A stretch of DNA of 64,000 bases, from contig CM034415.1 in assembly GCA_019925095.2 (NCBI GenBank), forward strand, positions 6,729,001 to 6,793,000. Direction: 5' to 3'. Shown here piece after piece: positions 62,945-64,000 of this stretch; the stretch's first letter is position 1; the number at the start of each line of letters is the position of its first letter. The notes beneath the pieces are model-generated. The model searched no databases. It was not told the origin of the DNA and saw only the letters and a program-made list of their open reading frames with translations. The position numbers and the translations under genes are program-made. The DNA comes from Dendrolimus kikuchii. Its lineage: Eukaryota; Arthropoda; Insecta; Lepidoptera; Lasiocampidae.

Positions 62945-64000
62945 TTACATTGCTTACATGTGATTTTAACAAAATGGCGTATTTCAAAAATTTGATCTTA
63001 TATTATATTGGGCTCGATCACAAGATTCCCTCTTTTGAACTTAGTTCGGACCTTCTAACTACCATTTCCTCTTTTTCTATCTGCTACAAGTTTATTGCAT
63101 TTGTATACTACATAAAATATGATAAAACGTGTAAAGGAAAATCCGGGGTGGAAGTGAGGTAGACGGGGGAGGGAATTCCTCGAACACCCACCGTCGTTTC
63201 CAAAATCGATCAAGTGGCGCGTGTGTGTCGACCATTTTGGAATTTGGAAGTACCAGAAAAATTGTTAATAAAACTTTTTGGTATATCCTGTACTCGACCT
63301 TATGTCAAAGGGTTTACCGCGCTTTTTGCTCTGTGACAGTTTAATATACGCACACATTGGTGACCAAATACCAAAATACAGAGTAATTTCAACTATATTT
63401 TCGTTGCGTTAAAGCATAAAATCTCATAAGAATTGTTATGAAACTTTATCCATAAGTCAATTTTCACATTTTACGTTACTCGTTGGAAATGTGTTACACA
63501 CATACAAAGACCAAAATACAAGCAATATTCAACTTTCACTTACTAAACATAAGTGCGAAATTTCTTTAATATAGACCTGCCACGTCATTTTAGAAATTTA
63601 TCAGTGTATTTTGTATTTGGAATTCGAGTTATAGGAATTTTTTATGAGAAACAATATGTTTTAAAAACCAAAACCTTATCCGCTAAGGCATAAGATTGAC
63701 ATTTTCTTGATAGCTACTTGGTTCTAGTCTTAACAAAATTTGGTTATGCTTTTTTGCACCTTATGTCTAGGAGCTAAGGTTGACTTGAGTAGTAATTACT
63801 GTCCCGCCAAAATAGATTTTTTGATGACTGACAAATTTCAAGGGCTTCCTTTATAGCTTTAGGGTCATCTTCCAACATTCGTAGGTATATTGAGCGTAAA
63901 ATGTTTAAGTAGATTTTATAAATATAATAAAATCTTACAACAAGGTAGGTACTGGTGGTAGAACCAAGTTGGAGTCATTATTGTGATTACAGCTGTTAGT
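62945..64000. other. No gene or known repeat seen
   Basis: A GC-richer patch at 63140-63235 (GAGGTAGACGGGGGAGGGAA, CACCCACCGTCGTTTCCAAA) is the only compositional change. A 70-codon plus frame (62950-63162) has no recognisable domain. Confidence 0.35.

Overview
This window is eukaryotic, AT-rich and almost entirely made of transposable-element remains. Several things point to an insect and most probably a lepidopteran, though no host gene fixes the species. These are 3'-terminal fragments of RTE, R1-like and Jockey/CR1-like non-LTR retrotransposons, mariner and hAT relics, tRNA-derived SINEs, and Helitrons with TCTATACTAATAT-type 5' ends and CTAG 3' ends. The family names rest on motifs and termini read by eye, not on a database search.

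Only one short stretch looks like host coding sequence: a candidate terminal exon at 11103-11188 (+). It has a good splice acceptor, 27 codons ending in a very acidic C-terminus, and a GC-rich start to the 3' UTR. I could not identify the protein. The two best open reading frames are both retrotransposon-derived: a 575-residue reverse transcriptase of a Jockey/CR1-type LINE (50234-51961, -) and a 230-residue C-terminal fragment of an RTE-type LINE (62221-62913, -).

Layout. 1-9 kb: MITEs, an unclassified terminal-inverted-repeat family (called S here), R1-like 3' UTR pieces, and a triple-nested insertion at 6475-7345. 9.2-10.7 kb: a decayed mariner carrying a solo LTR. 11.1-13 kb: the candidate exon and possible 3' UTR. 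13-22 kb: MITEs, Helitrons, a hAT remnant with an 8-bp target duplication, and RTE and Jockey/CR1 tails. 23.4-24.5 kb: R1-like 3' ends. 25-32.6 kb: fold-back elements, an endonuclease fragment of a LINE, a tRNA-SINE and an R1-like insertion inside another SINE copy. 33-42 kb: a broken mariner transposase, SINEs with perfect target duplications, tandem Helitrons and two MITEs. 42-47 kb: palindromic retroposed elements. 47-56 kb: a possible LTR, the intact LINE, and RTE and R1 pieces. 57-63 kb: an inverted RTE pair, SINEs, a degraded Jockey/CR1 copy and a young RTE insertion.

The most striking dispersed repeat is a roughly 310-bp family (A) with about fifteen full or partial copies. Several insertions keep exact target-site duplications (12-15 bp for retroposed copies, 8 bp for hAT, 4 bp for solo LTRs), so their order of arrival can be read. 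The most interesting structural signals are hairpins kept by compensating base changes in two unrelated retroelement tails, and two independent palindromic insertions that nevertheless carry long retroposition-type target duplications.
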